Notes under the pieces: generated by a model
What the model was told of the DNA's origin: nothing
Databases searched by the model: none
What the model saw: only the letters and a program-made list of their open reading frames with translations
In this document: in pieces, positions 41,801-56,300 of the stretch
How positions within the stretch are numbered: the stretch's first letter is position 1
How the letters are laid out: each line of letters starts with the position of its first letter
Origin: Lingula anatina
Taxonomy: Eukaryota; Brachiopoda; Lingulata; Lingulida; Lingulidae
NCBI RefSeq assembly: GCF_001039355.2
Contig: NW_019775635.1
Location: forward strand, 1,520,048-1,584,047
DNA length: 64,000 nt
Direction: 5' to 3'
Position numbers and translations under genes: made by a program

Positions 41801-44800
41801 TATACAGAACTGACTTTACCTGCAAATGCATCCGGGACTGTGGTAAGAAAAAGCTTTTGACTTCGTACTGGAATTGCGTTCTCTGAAAACTGCATACAGC
41901 GGATCAGGTTCTCCATCTACAAATATCAAATAAAGAAAAGTTCAACTATTTTTCCATGAAATGCCACGTGTAGACACTTCTACTTCTCTTTGGTGACATC
42001 CTAGTTACATCTATAAAATTTATAAATTTTATAGGTTTTTTATTCTTGATATTTCTGAAGGAAGTGTATTCATATAAAAATACAAACATCCCAATCTTCC
42101 CACCAGGACCATCCCCGTCATCCCACTATGACTATCCTAGTCTTCTTACCATGACCATCCCAGTCTTTTTACCATGACCAACCCAGCCTTCCCAATGGAA
42201 CCATCCCAGTCTTCCCACTGGGACTATCTCAGTCATCCCACCATGACCATCCCAGTCTTCTCACTGGGACTAACCCAGTCTTCCTACTGGGACCATCCCA
42301 CTGGGACCATCCCAGTCTTCCCACCATGACCATCCTAATCTTCCCACGTGGACCATCCCAGTCATCCCATTATGACTACCCCAGTCTCCCCACCATGACC
42401 ATCCCAGTCTACTCACTGGGACCATCCTGGTCTCCCCACCATGACCATCCCAGTCTTCTCACCATGACCATCCCAGTCTCCCCACCATGACTATCCCAGT
42501 TTCCCCAACATGACCATCCCAGTCTTCTCACCATGACCATCCCAGTCTCCCCACCATGACCATCCCAGTCTTCTCACTGGGACTAACCCCAGTCTCCCTA
42601 CCGGGACTGAGCTAAAGAGGCTTGTACCAGTTAGGAAGAACTCATTACTTTAAGCATTTGGTTTAAATTCACCATCTTAAACAAAGTTTAGGCTCATAAT
42701 TACAAATCAAAATTTTGATAGATGCTACAATTTAAGTTCTTTTCTCTAAATCATGTTAAAAATAATGAAGTTGAACTTCGAATTCATTTGATGTTATTTG
42801 GCTTAATGAAAAATGTCAGTGGCCAAGGAGAGCCATGATGTGAGGTGACATGATGTGTGCTGCACATTCACCATAGATGACTAGTTGATCAAAATCATGG
42901 ACGACACAGCAGATTAAACACTCTTTATCACCTTCCATAGTCATATGGCAATTTCAGTGTTCCACCAATACCATACCCCCGCCTATATTAACCCAGTCTC
43001 CTGCCTTGAAAACTCTGATTAAAGGAAAAAATTAATTAAGCATAAGTCCAATGTTGTTTCAGATTGAGAATAAATTGCTGGAAACCACACAGATTAAGCC
43101 ACACAGTCCATTTGTTTACACAGAAAATTGATATTGATTCACAAATGGTGGAACCCAAATAGCTGTCATCAGGCGCATTACCACAGGATTCGACAAGCTG
43201 GGGAAATTACACAGCCAATGCTGTACATGATGAACATCACTGAATAAGATGGAAAAAAAAGTAATTTTTTTAGTACACCTGTGTCTCAATCAACTCTCTT
43301 CCACCCTAACAAATAGACAATCCTAAACCTTACTTACACATATGAGCAAAGACCCAAGTGTAAATGTGGCTTTTTTTTTTTTTCTAGTTTGAACCAATAC
43401 AGTTTGAAGTCTTTGGTGAGAAATAAAACCACCTCAGCAGTCCATGGATAAAAATTGTAAAAACTGAAAATTCCAAAAATGTAGACTGCTCATCACATTC
43501 AGACCATATTGAAACAATCAAAATAAAGGATGAAAACCATGAAATCAGGCATAATCCTCAGTCAGAAAACTTTCACCCATGCCAGTATATATAACCTCTC
43601 GTTACAAAGGTGTCTTGCAATCAGTTGAAATAATATCCTTTAAAACCTACTAAAGACGAGTTATGCTATCATATCATACATCTTACTAATGGAACAGGTA
43701 TATTCCAGTTCAATGGAGCTGAAGAGAAATATCATTTCAGTATCAGAAGAAAGTCTGAATGCAGGAACATGAGACAATAGTCTTTTCCATACAGCATCTT
43801 TATTTCACTCAGAATCTCAATTAATTAATTACAAACACAAGACCTTTTATTAGTCAGAAACTGTCAACATTTTCAAAATCACCAAATTAGTTAAATTTAC
43901 CAAAATATTGACAAAAATGGTAGGTTCTCTGGGGTAGCCCTAGCAATTTTTTTTTTTTTTCGCTTAGCCAAATCACCAATTTTTGGTCAATTTTCTATCC
44001 AAATGGTTTTAATTTGACTGAAATTAATCAAATTAATCAAATCAAGCTCTTTTTGTTAAGCCAATTAAGTTTTATCATTTGGCTAAATTGATGAGTGTAA
44101 GTGCTACCCCAGGTTCTCCAAGTGTATACCATTTTCCATTGTCGCTGTTAGTCAACCTTTCATCTTAAGCTCTTTTTGTCTATAACACTACTTCCAAGTG
44201 ACCTGTTCATATAATCATTCATACTTTTCTAAGATTTCTGTGCCATAAAAATGTGTGCTTTTAGGTTTAAAAATAATGTGCATATCATTTTTCATTGTTG
44301 ATGAAATCAATTTACATAAATACAGTACTAAATGAGCTTTCAACAATATTCCAAACTTAGAAACATCTTCCAATCAGTCAAACCTTTCAAACCTAATAAA
44401 AAAAGAACAATAAGACGTCAATGAATTTTTGGACTACATGATTAAAGGCTACAATAAGATTAAAATACTCCATTGAACATATTAAGAATGCACACAAGTC
44501 TGAAAACCAAAACATCTAAAAGACCCTAATAGCTAAGAGCATGGTCAATCAAAGTAATGACTGAATGTGGGCTAAATAATGGCGTACTTCTATTAGGGTT
44601 CATCTGCAGTGCATCAGGGAGGTCTGACAGCATACACAGGGTCATGTCAGGGGCGGATTTAGGCCGTCTTCTAGGTCTTCCGGAAGACGGTCAGATTTTC
44701 AAGTTTACATTGACGGGTATCTGATTTTTTCTGTTGGAAGATGGTCAAAAATGGAGGATGGATAAACAAAGACAATTTGGAAGACTGTCAGAAAATATCT

Positions 44801-45581
44801 CTGAATCCGTCCCTGCATGTGACGTACCAAAAATAAGTATGTCTGGTGATATACAAGAATGAAAATCAGGAAAATGTGAATGCGTTCAGTTTAGTTTTAT
44901 TTAAAAAAATATGAATGTATATATATATATATAAGACAGCGTGAACATCAAAACAATAGATTCAAGTTGCATTATGGGTTCTTAAATCTAAATGGCTTTG
45001 TGAGGCGAGGGGGGGGCTGTGCATGGGTAAAAGTTGAGACAGATGTTCTAAGAAGTCAAAAAGTAAAATATATTGTGTATTAGTTTAAAGAAGAGGCTCA
45101 AGTGTCACTTGAGTACAAGGCCTACAGTTGTGTTTAAAAGAATGGTAAGTTTGTTGGGTATAGAAAAGGGCGACATTTCAAAATATGCAGCTTTGAAATA
45201 TCATCAGGCAAAGCGTCAACACTACAAAAGGGGCCTAATTAAAATGTTGCAAATGGAACATAAAGTGCCGAGAGAATTAATCTTGAGTCAAAGTTTGCTA
45301 TTTTTTGATGAATGCAAAGTGCCTGCCCTGAATTTGCATATCAAGTATGATGTCCAACTTGCACTAAATATTCCATTCCACTTTTACGTTTTCATTAAAT
45401 ATTTTTTAATGCATGCCTGTGACCTCATTTGCATATCTCTATTGGGTTTGGGTGTAAATCCCCAATAAAAGCAACAAGACGAACACTGAAATATTGCAGA
45501 GCAAAGATTCATGATAAGGTTTATTTCTTTTAATTATTGATTAAAACGGCTGTTACTATGACTAAGGAACGCTGAACACTG

Positions 45582-45629
<48 letters not shown>

Positions 45630-48600
45630 CACGTGAGAGGAATCTCCCTCTTTGGCACTTGTCAATGTGGACAGGTATGATTTTGAATGATACTCATTGG
45701 GAGCTAGTTGGTGCTGCACATTTGACTCCATCAAAGCGAACAACTTGAACACATTAAATATCTCCTGATGACAACCATTTGCACTGTAATATATAGAATT
45801 GGCATGGCAAAGGCAAGAACACGTTAATCCTATCTTTCCCATCTTGTGTTTCTAATTTCAAGAAATGCAAATTGACTGGAAATCACGTGAAAGCCAAGTA
45901 TAGAAAATGCATGTCTCAAGTTACAGAGCTAAACAACAGGAAAGACTGATATAGAAATAACCCAACAATGTCCTCTCTATAGCTTAAATGAAACATGAAA
46001 TACGAGTCATTTGGGAACAAATCTGATAATTTAAGTCTTGGCTAGTTTCTCCTAAGCCTGGAAATCCCTGACCTGATTGCAATGTTCATAAGGCATTAGA
46101 GTACAAAATGTGCTTCAGAGCAAAAGAAAATGGTTGCATGTTATTTTCTCTTTGAGGGCGTTAACCACATGACCCCCTAGGCAACGCTGGCTTTCTGTGC
46201 ACAGAAGGCAAACGGATAAAACAGACATGTTTGTTTCCAAAATAAAATCATGAGTGTCTCCTTCCAAGGTACCTAGACAGTGCTCCCTGGTAACAGTCAA
46301 GGTATTCTGTAAACTTCTGATCACATTCTAAAAAATGTATAAATGCCATGAATTTCGACAAAAAAAATCTAATTTACCACAAACCTGCCCACCTGTCAGC
46401 CATATAAACACAGTTTTTAAATCGGCAACATGGAAATCAGTGTGAATATTGATATCAAAGAGACGTCAAAATTTGATAAACCCACAATTAAGCATGGAAG
46501 AACTTTTAACTTTCCAGGGTTGTCAGGAGTTACTGCCAATACTAGGAAAGAGAGGTCAAAAGTTGGTTTGTGGGAGGAAAAAAATCACCTTTGCCCCAGG
46601 AAAAGTTTTTAAAATGTTTAAAAGTTTAATATTATCCTGGGCACCTTTAAAGTAAAAGTGCATAACCCAATGAGCCTAGAGTGTCCAAAAAAATTTTTAC
46701 CATAAAAACAAAATGATCACTGCTTTACTGTACTGTAGTTGAGTTACCTCTCCAGGAAAAAAGTTTAGGCGCAGACCAGAAATCAATCCCAGAATTCCCT
46801 TGTGCCTAATGGATCAAATGAATCATGAACTGTTCGCCTGTCTATTGTCAATTTAAATCTCCTGGGCCCAAGGCAAGTCATACAGTGCCACTTGCTGCTA
46901 CATTATAGACAGACTGTGGTATTAAATAACTAGCAATGGTATATCCAAGTTCTATTCCACCATAATCATAGAGACAACTGTTAAATAGTTTAAATGCACA
47001 TATATGCAATACTGGGACAAATGGGAATTGATAAATACACGATTTCTGACTAAATGATGCCCTAGAGCTAATAATGAGTCCTCCATAATTACGTGTAAAG
47101 ACTATTGCTATCAAAGTCATAAAATTGTCCTAACTGCACTGGGTAAAGGACCAGATTAAACCTCGTATTAAGCTTCTTATAATTGTCTTAATTGACTCTG
47201 GCCCCAACATGATACCCTGATACCGTCACAATGCAATCCATGATATCAATAATCACTTACACAGCTCTGCAGGGTCCTTGCTCCTTTTTTTATATAAAAT
47301 AAACCCTAATTACTAACACTGTTTAATTCAATGTGTAAATTTAAATTTTTTTATTTTCAAATTTTTTAACTTTTTTTTTTTTTAATTGATCCTGGGCCAG
47401 TGAAGCTTGGTTTGGGGCAGTAGATTCTCAGACCCTGGTGGCCTGGAGGGTCTGTGAGTTGCAAAGCATTGGGCACAGACTGGAAGTATATTTTTCCCAG
47501 TGCAAAACCTATGTTGTCAAGTTAAATGAAGCATCTGATACTAAGTACAAGTTTGTTTTACACATTTTCAGTTTTTCGTCCAGATCTTGAAGGTGTTAGT
47601 GTTACAGTTTGCACCAAATGTGGAGCGTTCTATTTCAAAATGTACAAAACTATGTGCAACATTTGTCAATTTCTTGAAAGTAATAAATAAATATATGGAT
47701 ATATGAATACATAAATATATAAAAACATAAATAAATAAATAAAATCACTTAGTCACATGGAAGTTTACAACGGGGTAACATGTGAAAAAATAATTTCTTC
47801 AAAGGCTTAGGCTTCGTTCACATGCAATGTCTATTTTCTAAATTCTATTTTCTATTCGCGGTATCTTATGATCACGGTCTGTGCCCTGAATATCCCGCCG
47901 CGTAATTACTGGCAGCGCGAGCCAGTTACTTATAGTAAGCCAGTAATTAAGCCGCGGGATATTCAGGGCACAGACCGTGATCATAAGACATACCACGAAC
48001 AGAAAATAGAATTTAGAAAATAGACATTGCATGTAAATGAAGCCTTAATGGCTAGAAATGGTCTGGACAACATGTTTGTATGAAATCTTTTGAAGTTAAG
48101 AATTAAATTAACACAACGTACTAAAGAAAAACTTCATATGTTTAAGAAAATCAATCAAAATCTATTTCCCAGCATACTTCTAGCCCCATACACTAATCAC
48201 CCTCTTTACTTTTTGACACAAGGGTGATCCCAATGGAGAAAATATCTTGTGAGATTATCAGCGATCCACATTAACCATGATCAGTATTCTAACCCATATG
48301 AGCAACATTAGTCTGTATTTTCTTTTTGCAATAACATTGTCCACTTAAAAACTTCAAATTCAAAGGAAAATGCCACTTTATCAGTTTTCATTTTTAAGAA
48401 ATATGATTATTTGTTGGTGTCATGTGCAAAAAAAAAAAGGAAAGCAGGAAGCAGGGCTGTACCATAACTATAATAAGGGCACATTCAGAACAAGGCGATC
48501 CACACACTAACAGATCCGCAGATCAAATATGGCTGCCGACTTGATGGCTTGCTGCATAATTCCTCAGTAAACATGGAAAAAATTCCCAGTAGGGAATACG

Positions 48601-49707
48601 CAGTAATATTTTATCTGTGGATCTGTTAGTTTGTTGATCAACTTTGGTTGTGAAGCAGCAGCCTACAACAGTTCCACTTCACAGCACTTTCTCTACATGT
48701 GGACAATTTAACAGTTGCTCCCTACCATGTGAACAAAACAATGATCTCTCCCTCACTCAAGCTCACTGTACTCTGAGCTGCAGATAGCTACCCTGGGATC
48801 CTAGATGATTAGACAAAAACTTGTACTGTAAAAGAACAATACGGTTGCAAGATGCCTTTCTCAAAGTTTGTGGCAGACCAGGTTGAGAAAGCTGAATGTT
48901 CTTATCGCAATACATAACTTTTACAAAAATCAAATTGCTTTCCAATTTTTACAAACAGACATGTGTGGTATAATGCAAATGTTTTCTGCCCAATAGGCTA
49001 TGGGTGCAAGTTTGCTACAGTGTATTATGAGGAAGGGTCACATGAACTTGAAAACGAATAGGAGAGTTCCCAAATTTTGGTTATTTTACACTCTTCTCAC
49101 TGAATAATATTCAGTTCATCCTATTGCAATATTGAATTATGTGCTGTCAATATTAATGCTGTAGCATTTATTCAAAAGGCTCCATCAACTAATGCTGGTC
49201 AGTGGAGGCCAGCGTATCCATCACTGTCAGCTTTCTCCGCCATTCCTGGGCCAACACGCAAACATCTCCTACGACAGACCTTGCTGGTAATCAGGGTGTT
49301 TAAAAAAATCAATAGCACCATATTTGAAACTAAATTTACAATTGGGAAATAACAGACAGATGACTGTTCCTTAAGTTGACAGGATAGGAGTATCGCATTT
49401 GTGGTTTGGTTTTATTCCAGACCTGTAGCTAATTACGCACAGTAAAACTTGCAAGGATGGATGCACTGTTACAGATACTCAGTGTAAGGACAACCATACT
49501 AAAGAATGTAAATATTAATAAATCTAAAGACTATTTCAAAGGGAATGAAATCTAACACTGTACACCTTAGCTGTAGTGCAATTTTGGCAACCGCAGCCGC
49601 CATGAAAATAAGCCAGCTATGTTTAAAAGCAGAACTTCACGGAGCTCTAGTTATTAACATGTTTAGAGCAAAGCATATATCCTTTATTACCTTGACACTG
49701 TTTGCAA

Positions 49708-49747
<40 letters not shown>

Positions 49748-50289
49748 GTGCACTATGCCTTTGGAAAAGTAGATTCAATTCATCTATCTCCCATGAGATG
49801 GAATAGACCTCAGCCGCAGACACAAAATTTATAGAATTATAATCGCCTTCATCTATTGATTGGTCTTTTCCTTTCCACAGACAAATAATGAAGTTTTCAA
49901 TATTCCACTTTATAAATCAGGCTCATTAAGCAAGAATATTAACCGTAAAATATCATTTGTTAGGAAAATCTATAGCACAACGCCAATACATGCATGCTGC
50001 TCATTAAGTGTTCTGTGTATATGATATACTACAGGCTCCAGAAATTATTTTGGATAAAATGTAAGAAACAAGAAAAAAATTACATGGTGACCTATATGAT
50101 GACCAACAGTTTGGGGACTGCTTGAGAAAGAAAATCACCAAGAAAAAATGGATTTCTGATTTAAAGCATAGATCAGAGTCTCTTCCTTGTATATTATAAC
50201 AGCCCAAATATTTGGATTAAGTCAACTACTTTTACCTTGAGGTATGTTATATGCCTACGTGCATACATGCATATGTGAGTTGGTGTGAC

Positions 50290-50359
<70 letters not shown>

Positions 50360-53300
50360 ACAAAAAAGAGGACAGATGAGCTAAAATTTGCTTTCCGACT
50401 CTGAAAAAGCATTCAACTGGGTTGAGTGGTCATACATATTGGATGCAGTATCTACAAATTTATTAATTTTGGCAAAGGCACTCAATCCTGGGCCACAACT
50501 CTACTCCTGTGTTTCAGAATTCTTCACAATTTCCCAAGGAGCCAGACAATGGAATCCACTGTCACAATACAAATCCATTACTGGGGAAACGATAGCATTA
50601 TTTTTTGCTAAGCCAAATCACCACTTTTTTGTCAATTTGTTATCCAAATGGTTCTAATTTGATTAAAACAAGTCAAATCAAGCCCTTTTTGTTTAGCCAT
50701 TTTAAGTTAATTTTAGCATTTGGCTAAATTGGCGAGTGTTAGCACTACCCCAGCATTATTGGTATAAAACTGTGCAAACTGTAGTACACTTGCACCAACC
50801 AATAAATGCATCTTGCAAACTAACTCTGCACATCACGCAATATGATGACAACTTCATCTGTCCTTGATCAGAATTCATAGCATGGTGCTCTTAACAAGCT
50901 GGGATTTTTCTCCCAAACCTCCCAGTCTTGTGGTGAACTATGAACAGAGACAAGTAGTATGGAATTATAATAACTTTTGTGAGAAGCTTCAAGTTTCTAT
51001 ATTTTTTTTTTGAAATAAAGGCAGTAACTTCAAAAATAATCCTAAACAAAGAATGGCATACATAAAGATATTTCAATAAAGACATTAAGTGCAATTACAT
51101 CTTAAGGGACTAAAGGAAATTTTCATCTCTTTATTCAGAGTAACAATAAGGATAAAATAAAGGGTTATGATCAATTCCTATGAAAATGTGAACTTTTAAG
51201 TCCCTGATACAAAATTTTGATCTTGAAGGCTTAGCTTTGTCCAGTTAAAGACATTCTTTATTCCTCCTGGAAATTTCTTTCAGTAAAATATTCACCAGAA
51301 ATTAAAAGGCTGCACTTTTGGCAAAGAATACAAGAGATATGGACTCTGCTGCAAATAAACCCCACCAAAACCCCTGAAGAGAACATCCTACAAACACTCT
51401 GTGGCAATGATTCAATTAGAAAAGATAAGAAGACTGCTGTTTCCTTCAGAGCTTCTAAATGGGAGTCCTCCATATATAAATGATCTAATTGACACTCAAA
51501 GACCTGCAAAAAAATTTAGACACTTCAGCCAAGAATTTGGCATTTCTTGCAAATCAAGTTGAAGACCTTTTAAGTGCCATATTTTCAACAGCAAGTCTTG
51601 CATGAAAATACCAAAGAAAAATTCAACTAATAGGTATAATTAATATCAAATTAATTAGTAAAGAATCAGGCCCGTAGCCAGCAATTTCCAAAAAAGTTAA
51701 CTTTTCACAGTGAACATAGATCAGAATGGACCTTTTCCTGACAAAAAGGGTGGTTCTTCTGACCCCCCCCCCCTCACCCCGGCTACAGGCCTGAAAGGGA
51801 TCACTACTGATATAATATCATTATACACCAAAATACTTTAAAACAAGACAGCAATGGGACCTCCAAAGACTTATCTCCATTTAAAATTACAAATAGTGAT
51901 ATTTTGTTTTAGTGATATCATTAACATTTTCCGTATATGGCATAATGTAACATGAAAGAAGGATTCAGTCTACGCACGTAAATCCCCATTGTAAGTAAAC
52001 GAGTACAAGTATGTTAATGTATATAAAACACTGTCATTTCATGATGCATAATCTTATTATGGATGTAACTATTTGTTATGGATAACGTAATGTCAAATGC
52101 ACTACCATACAGAGTACTGTTAACAGTGATCTGTCACTGTCTACTGTCATCAATGTTCCATCTAGTTTCCTCAGTTCACTGAAAAAAATCCACCTCAAAA
52201 GAGGTGGATGCCAATAGCTTGATTGCATATGTTTACACTGTGTAAATCTTGTTATACCTTGAATTTGCCTAGAAAGTTCATTTCTAAATATTCTGAGCAA
52301 CGAAAAGGGTGGTGTGTCTTTTTTATTTTTGATTTATTTTATTTTATTTTATTATTATTATTTTTTTTTTACATTCAAAGGTACCCAAAAAAACCCGTGT
52401 TTCTTCCTCCTTAAATATTCCTCATATCAAAGACAAACTTGTAACGTACACACTCATTTTTCTAACAAACACGGTTCTAAGAATACTGAAGAGTGCTCCA
52501 CATATTTCTAAAATTCCAGGAAACGGCACAAGTGCTTTCACATATAATGAACATCTCAGGCAACCTATAATGCATCTTCCTAATATTTCTCCACAGAGCG
52601 GCAGTGTAAGCAGGCCTAGGGAGCCAGGATGAAATGTGGCCCAGTCTCTGGGTCGACTGACATCAGTGTAACATTTGAAAATGTCAAGTAGGATATGAAA
52701 GGAGTGTACCTCACTGCTAATGAAACGGCAAAATGTTAGTGCTCTACTATTATAATATATATACCACACTGCTATAGAAGTGGAGTCAGTACAGTCAGTG
52801 AATGTGTGTGTGCGTGTGTGTGGGGGGGGGGGGGACGAGGTGGGGGGGGTTTACACAAGGTTAAAACTAAATTTTTTTTCGTTTGTGTGAATATCACGTG
52901 TGTATGTGTGTGTGTGTGTGTGTGGGGGAGGGTTTGAAGGAGGGTTACACAAGATAAAAAGTAAATTTGCAGATGTCTATGTCACTCCCAGTATATACTA
53001 CTACGTATTATATACCTAGAAAAAGAATTCTAAAGGGTATATATTTGTATTCTATTCCAAGATGAAAGAACTAAATGTTCCTTAAAAATGCTTCACAAAG
53101 AATTACCAATGTTGCGCTCATAAATCAATGCTTATCACGGAAAGTAAAAAAAAAAAAGGATGGAGATAGAAAGGCCTCTAAAAAAGGAAATTATTTGACT
53201 TAAGGGCTTTCAACATTTCTTGTTTTAAGAAGTATTAGTTCAATGTATGACAGCAGAAACACATCTGCACGCTGTGGCCAAGGTATAATATAAGGAAAAG

Positions 53301-56300
53301 ATCAAGATGACTGATGTTCACACTACTCAGTGTGCAAACACTCAGAAAACAACTTCACCAAAATGTCAGCCAGGTGATAGCGTGAGGAAGGACTCAGACA
53401 ATTGAGGCAACAGGGTGGAGCTGAAAATAACTTAAGATCTAAATATATATATAACATACACAGCTCTTGGCTATTCTATCTGAATAAACAAAGTAATCAA
53501 CTGCTGTTTCTTTTACGTAATAAATAATCTTGTTTGGTTGTGTTTGGACAAACGTGAACTTTCTGCAGCATGTCATGTATTAAATACAGCTAAACAAGTC
53601 TCCATATAGAAATTCTTCAAATTAATCTTTGCCACATATACAGTATATAACTCCAATACTCTCCAAATGTGACACATATACTGACTTCAGCTTTCTATAA
53701 CCTGCCACATACACTCCCATATACTCTCTCTGACCTGCCACATATACTCCTACATAAACTCTCTGACCTGCCACATATACTCCCATATATACTCTCTGAC
53801 TTGCCACATATACTTCTACATAAACTCTCTTACCTGCCACATATACTCCCATATACTCTATGACCTGCCACATTTACTCCCATATATACTCTATGACCTT
53901 CCACATATACTCCCATATATACTCTCTGACTTGCCACATATACTTCTACATAAACTCTCTTACCTGCCACATATACTCCCATATACTCTATGACCTGCCA
54001 CATTTACTCCCATATACACTCTCTGACCTGCCACATATACTCCCATATACACTCTCTGACCTGCCATATAAACTCCCATATATACTCTCTGACCTGCCAC
54101 ATATACTCCCATATATACTCACTGACCTGCCACATATACTCCCATATACACTCTCTGACCTGCCACATATACTCCCATATACGCTCTCTGACTTGCCACA
54201 TATACACCCATATATACTCTCTGACCTGCCACATATACACCCATATATACTCTCTGACCTGCCCAGATACTCCTACATATACTCTCTGACTTGCCACATA
54301 TACTCCCATATATACTCTCTGACTTGCCACATATACTCCCATATATACTCTCTGACTTGCCACATATACTCCCATATATACTCTCTGACTTGCCACATAT
54401 ACTCCTACATAAACTCTCTGACCTGCCACATATACACCCATATACACTCTCTGACCTGCCACATATACACCCATATATACTCTCTGACCTGCCCAGATAC
54501 TCCTACATATACTCTTACTTGCCACATATACTCCCATATACACTCTCTGACCTGCCACATATACTCCAATATATACTCTCTGACCTGCCCAGATACTCCA
54601 ATATATACTCTCTGACCTGCCACATATACTCCCATATACACTCTCTGACCTGCCACATATACTGTAACTCCCTCATAAACTCTATAACCTAGCATGTTTT
54701 CTACGTCTTACTATATGTCTACCATATTTCCAGTTCCACATTACTATGTATAGCAATGTAACATTTTCTAGAAAAAAATCTTGAAAAAAGATGAACTTTA
54801 TAATAAGCAATTTTGCTTCCTCTTACATTTGAATTTGAACCAAAACCCTCCTTGCGGCATTAAACATGTATGCTATCCAAATCATATTGCTTCGACTTAG
54901 GACTCAACAGCTTTGCCAATCAATATTACCGCTTAATTGGAGTCATTACCTTAATGATAATTACCACGTTTAACACCATATGTTTCGGATATGAAAGCCA
55001 GAATATTATACTCACTGGGCTTTTAATTGTTTTGATCACTGATGCATCTAGTAAAAATGAATAAAAAAGAAAACAGTACTGCACTTTTATGCCCTGCCAG
55101 GAAATTTTACTTGCATGTTTATGACTGAAAAATGGCCAAGCTATAAACACTAACAGACACAACTAAAAAGCTCATTTTCTGGTTCTTTTCATCTTAACTG
55201 TAATGATTTTCATACCATGGGAGAAGGAAATATATGCTATTTCAAAAAAGACAGAGAGAGAGTGGTAAAATTTCTTCTACATTTCTAAAAAATATATTTT
55301 ATTTTATTTTGTCACTTACAGTGGCTGCAGTTACAGCCATTTCCTGTGTTTAAAACATTGAATGCACTGCTCAGGTGTCAAATAAGCAATTCAATCAGAT
55401 CTCTGACATTAAATTCCCCCAGGGATGTTCCTTACCTCAACCCCCTTTGTACCACAACCAACACATCTCTCTTGTTAAATGAATGAACTTCAATTCAAGA
55501 CTTCAGTTCAAAACTGTAAGCAAACACTAAGGCTAACAGACAGTTGGTTGCTGATAAAACTTCATTAAAGGTTTCAAACTACTGACATGCAGACCGGGTT
55601 AAGTATTATTTATTACTTAATTTTTTTTTTTTTTTTCCTACCACCTCTTCCCTAACGTGTTTCATGCAGCGATTCCTGAATAAATGGTTGAATCATGGCA
55701 CATTTTGACCTCATCTCCCATAAATGTACTCTGGAGTAATAAATTTGTCATGATTTGATCTCTAAGGGCAATTTTTTCAACATGTTCTCTTATGAATTGG
55801 TCTGAATGGAGAAAGATGAAAAACTGTTATAATATGGGAAACGAGAATATTGGCAGGAAGGATACTTTGCAAATTTGGAAAAAAAAATTTTTTTTTATTT
55901 TTAAAAAGCCATGAAAAAAAAAACATTCTATGCATCCTAGTGAATAAAGTACCCCTGTACTTAACAATGTATATTTAGAGCAGTAACAAATCCACGACTG
56001 CTGTGGAAAGCTAAGCTGAATGATTTTGATAAGTCTTCATTGCATATAATGTCCAAATAAGTACCTATAAAAATGACATTTTTTGTTAATTTATGTATTT
56101 CTGGCATTACCTGAGGGGAAAACACAATTTTACTGTGATGAGTGACAAAGCCGACAGAATCTGGCTATTAACAAATCTGATCAAACTCGTAACCTTCCTC
56201 ATAGTGCAGATTGTTTTCAGACGAATTTTTTCACTTTACCGAACAGGTCATTACTGCTCAGACGTGTCACAAATCATCAATATATAAGTGGCAAATAATA

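Larger units (their letters stand above)
38477..41819 (-). other. RGS intron 2 outside the duplication
   Basis: It contains an (ATT)n microsatellite, a 28-bp-period minisatellite (39085-39440) and otherwise A/T-rich sequence. An open frame at 40320-40667 (115 codons, plus strand) has no splice context or recognised motif and is not called. Confidence 0.55.

Noticed and set aside
45073-45468. 131-codon open frame, plus strand
   Set aside because: No recognisable motif, no splice context, opposite strand to the host gene. It may be chance, so it is kept only as a note.
53640-54695. Long open frames (up to 251 codons) on both strands
   Set aside because: They follow from a 33-bp tandem repeat whose period is a multiple of three. 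There is no start context, splice site or non-repetitive domain.
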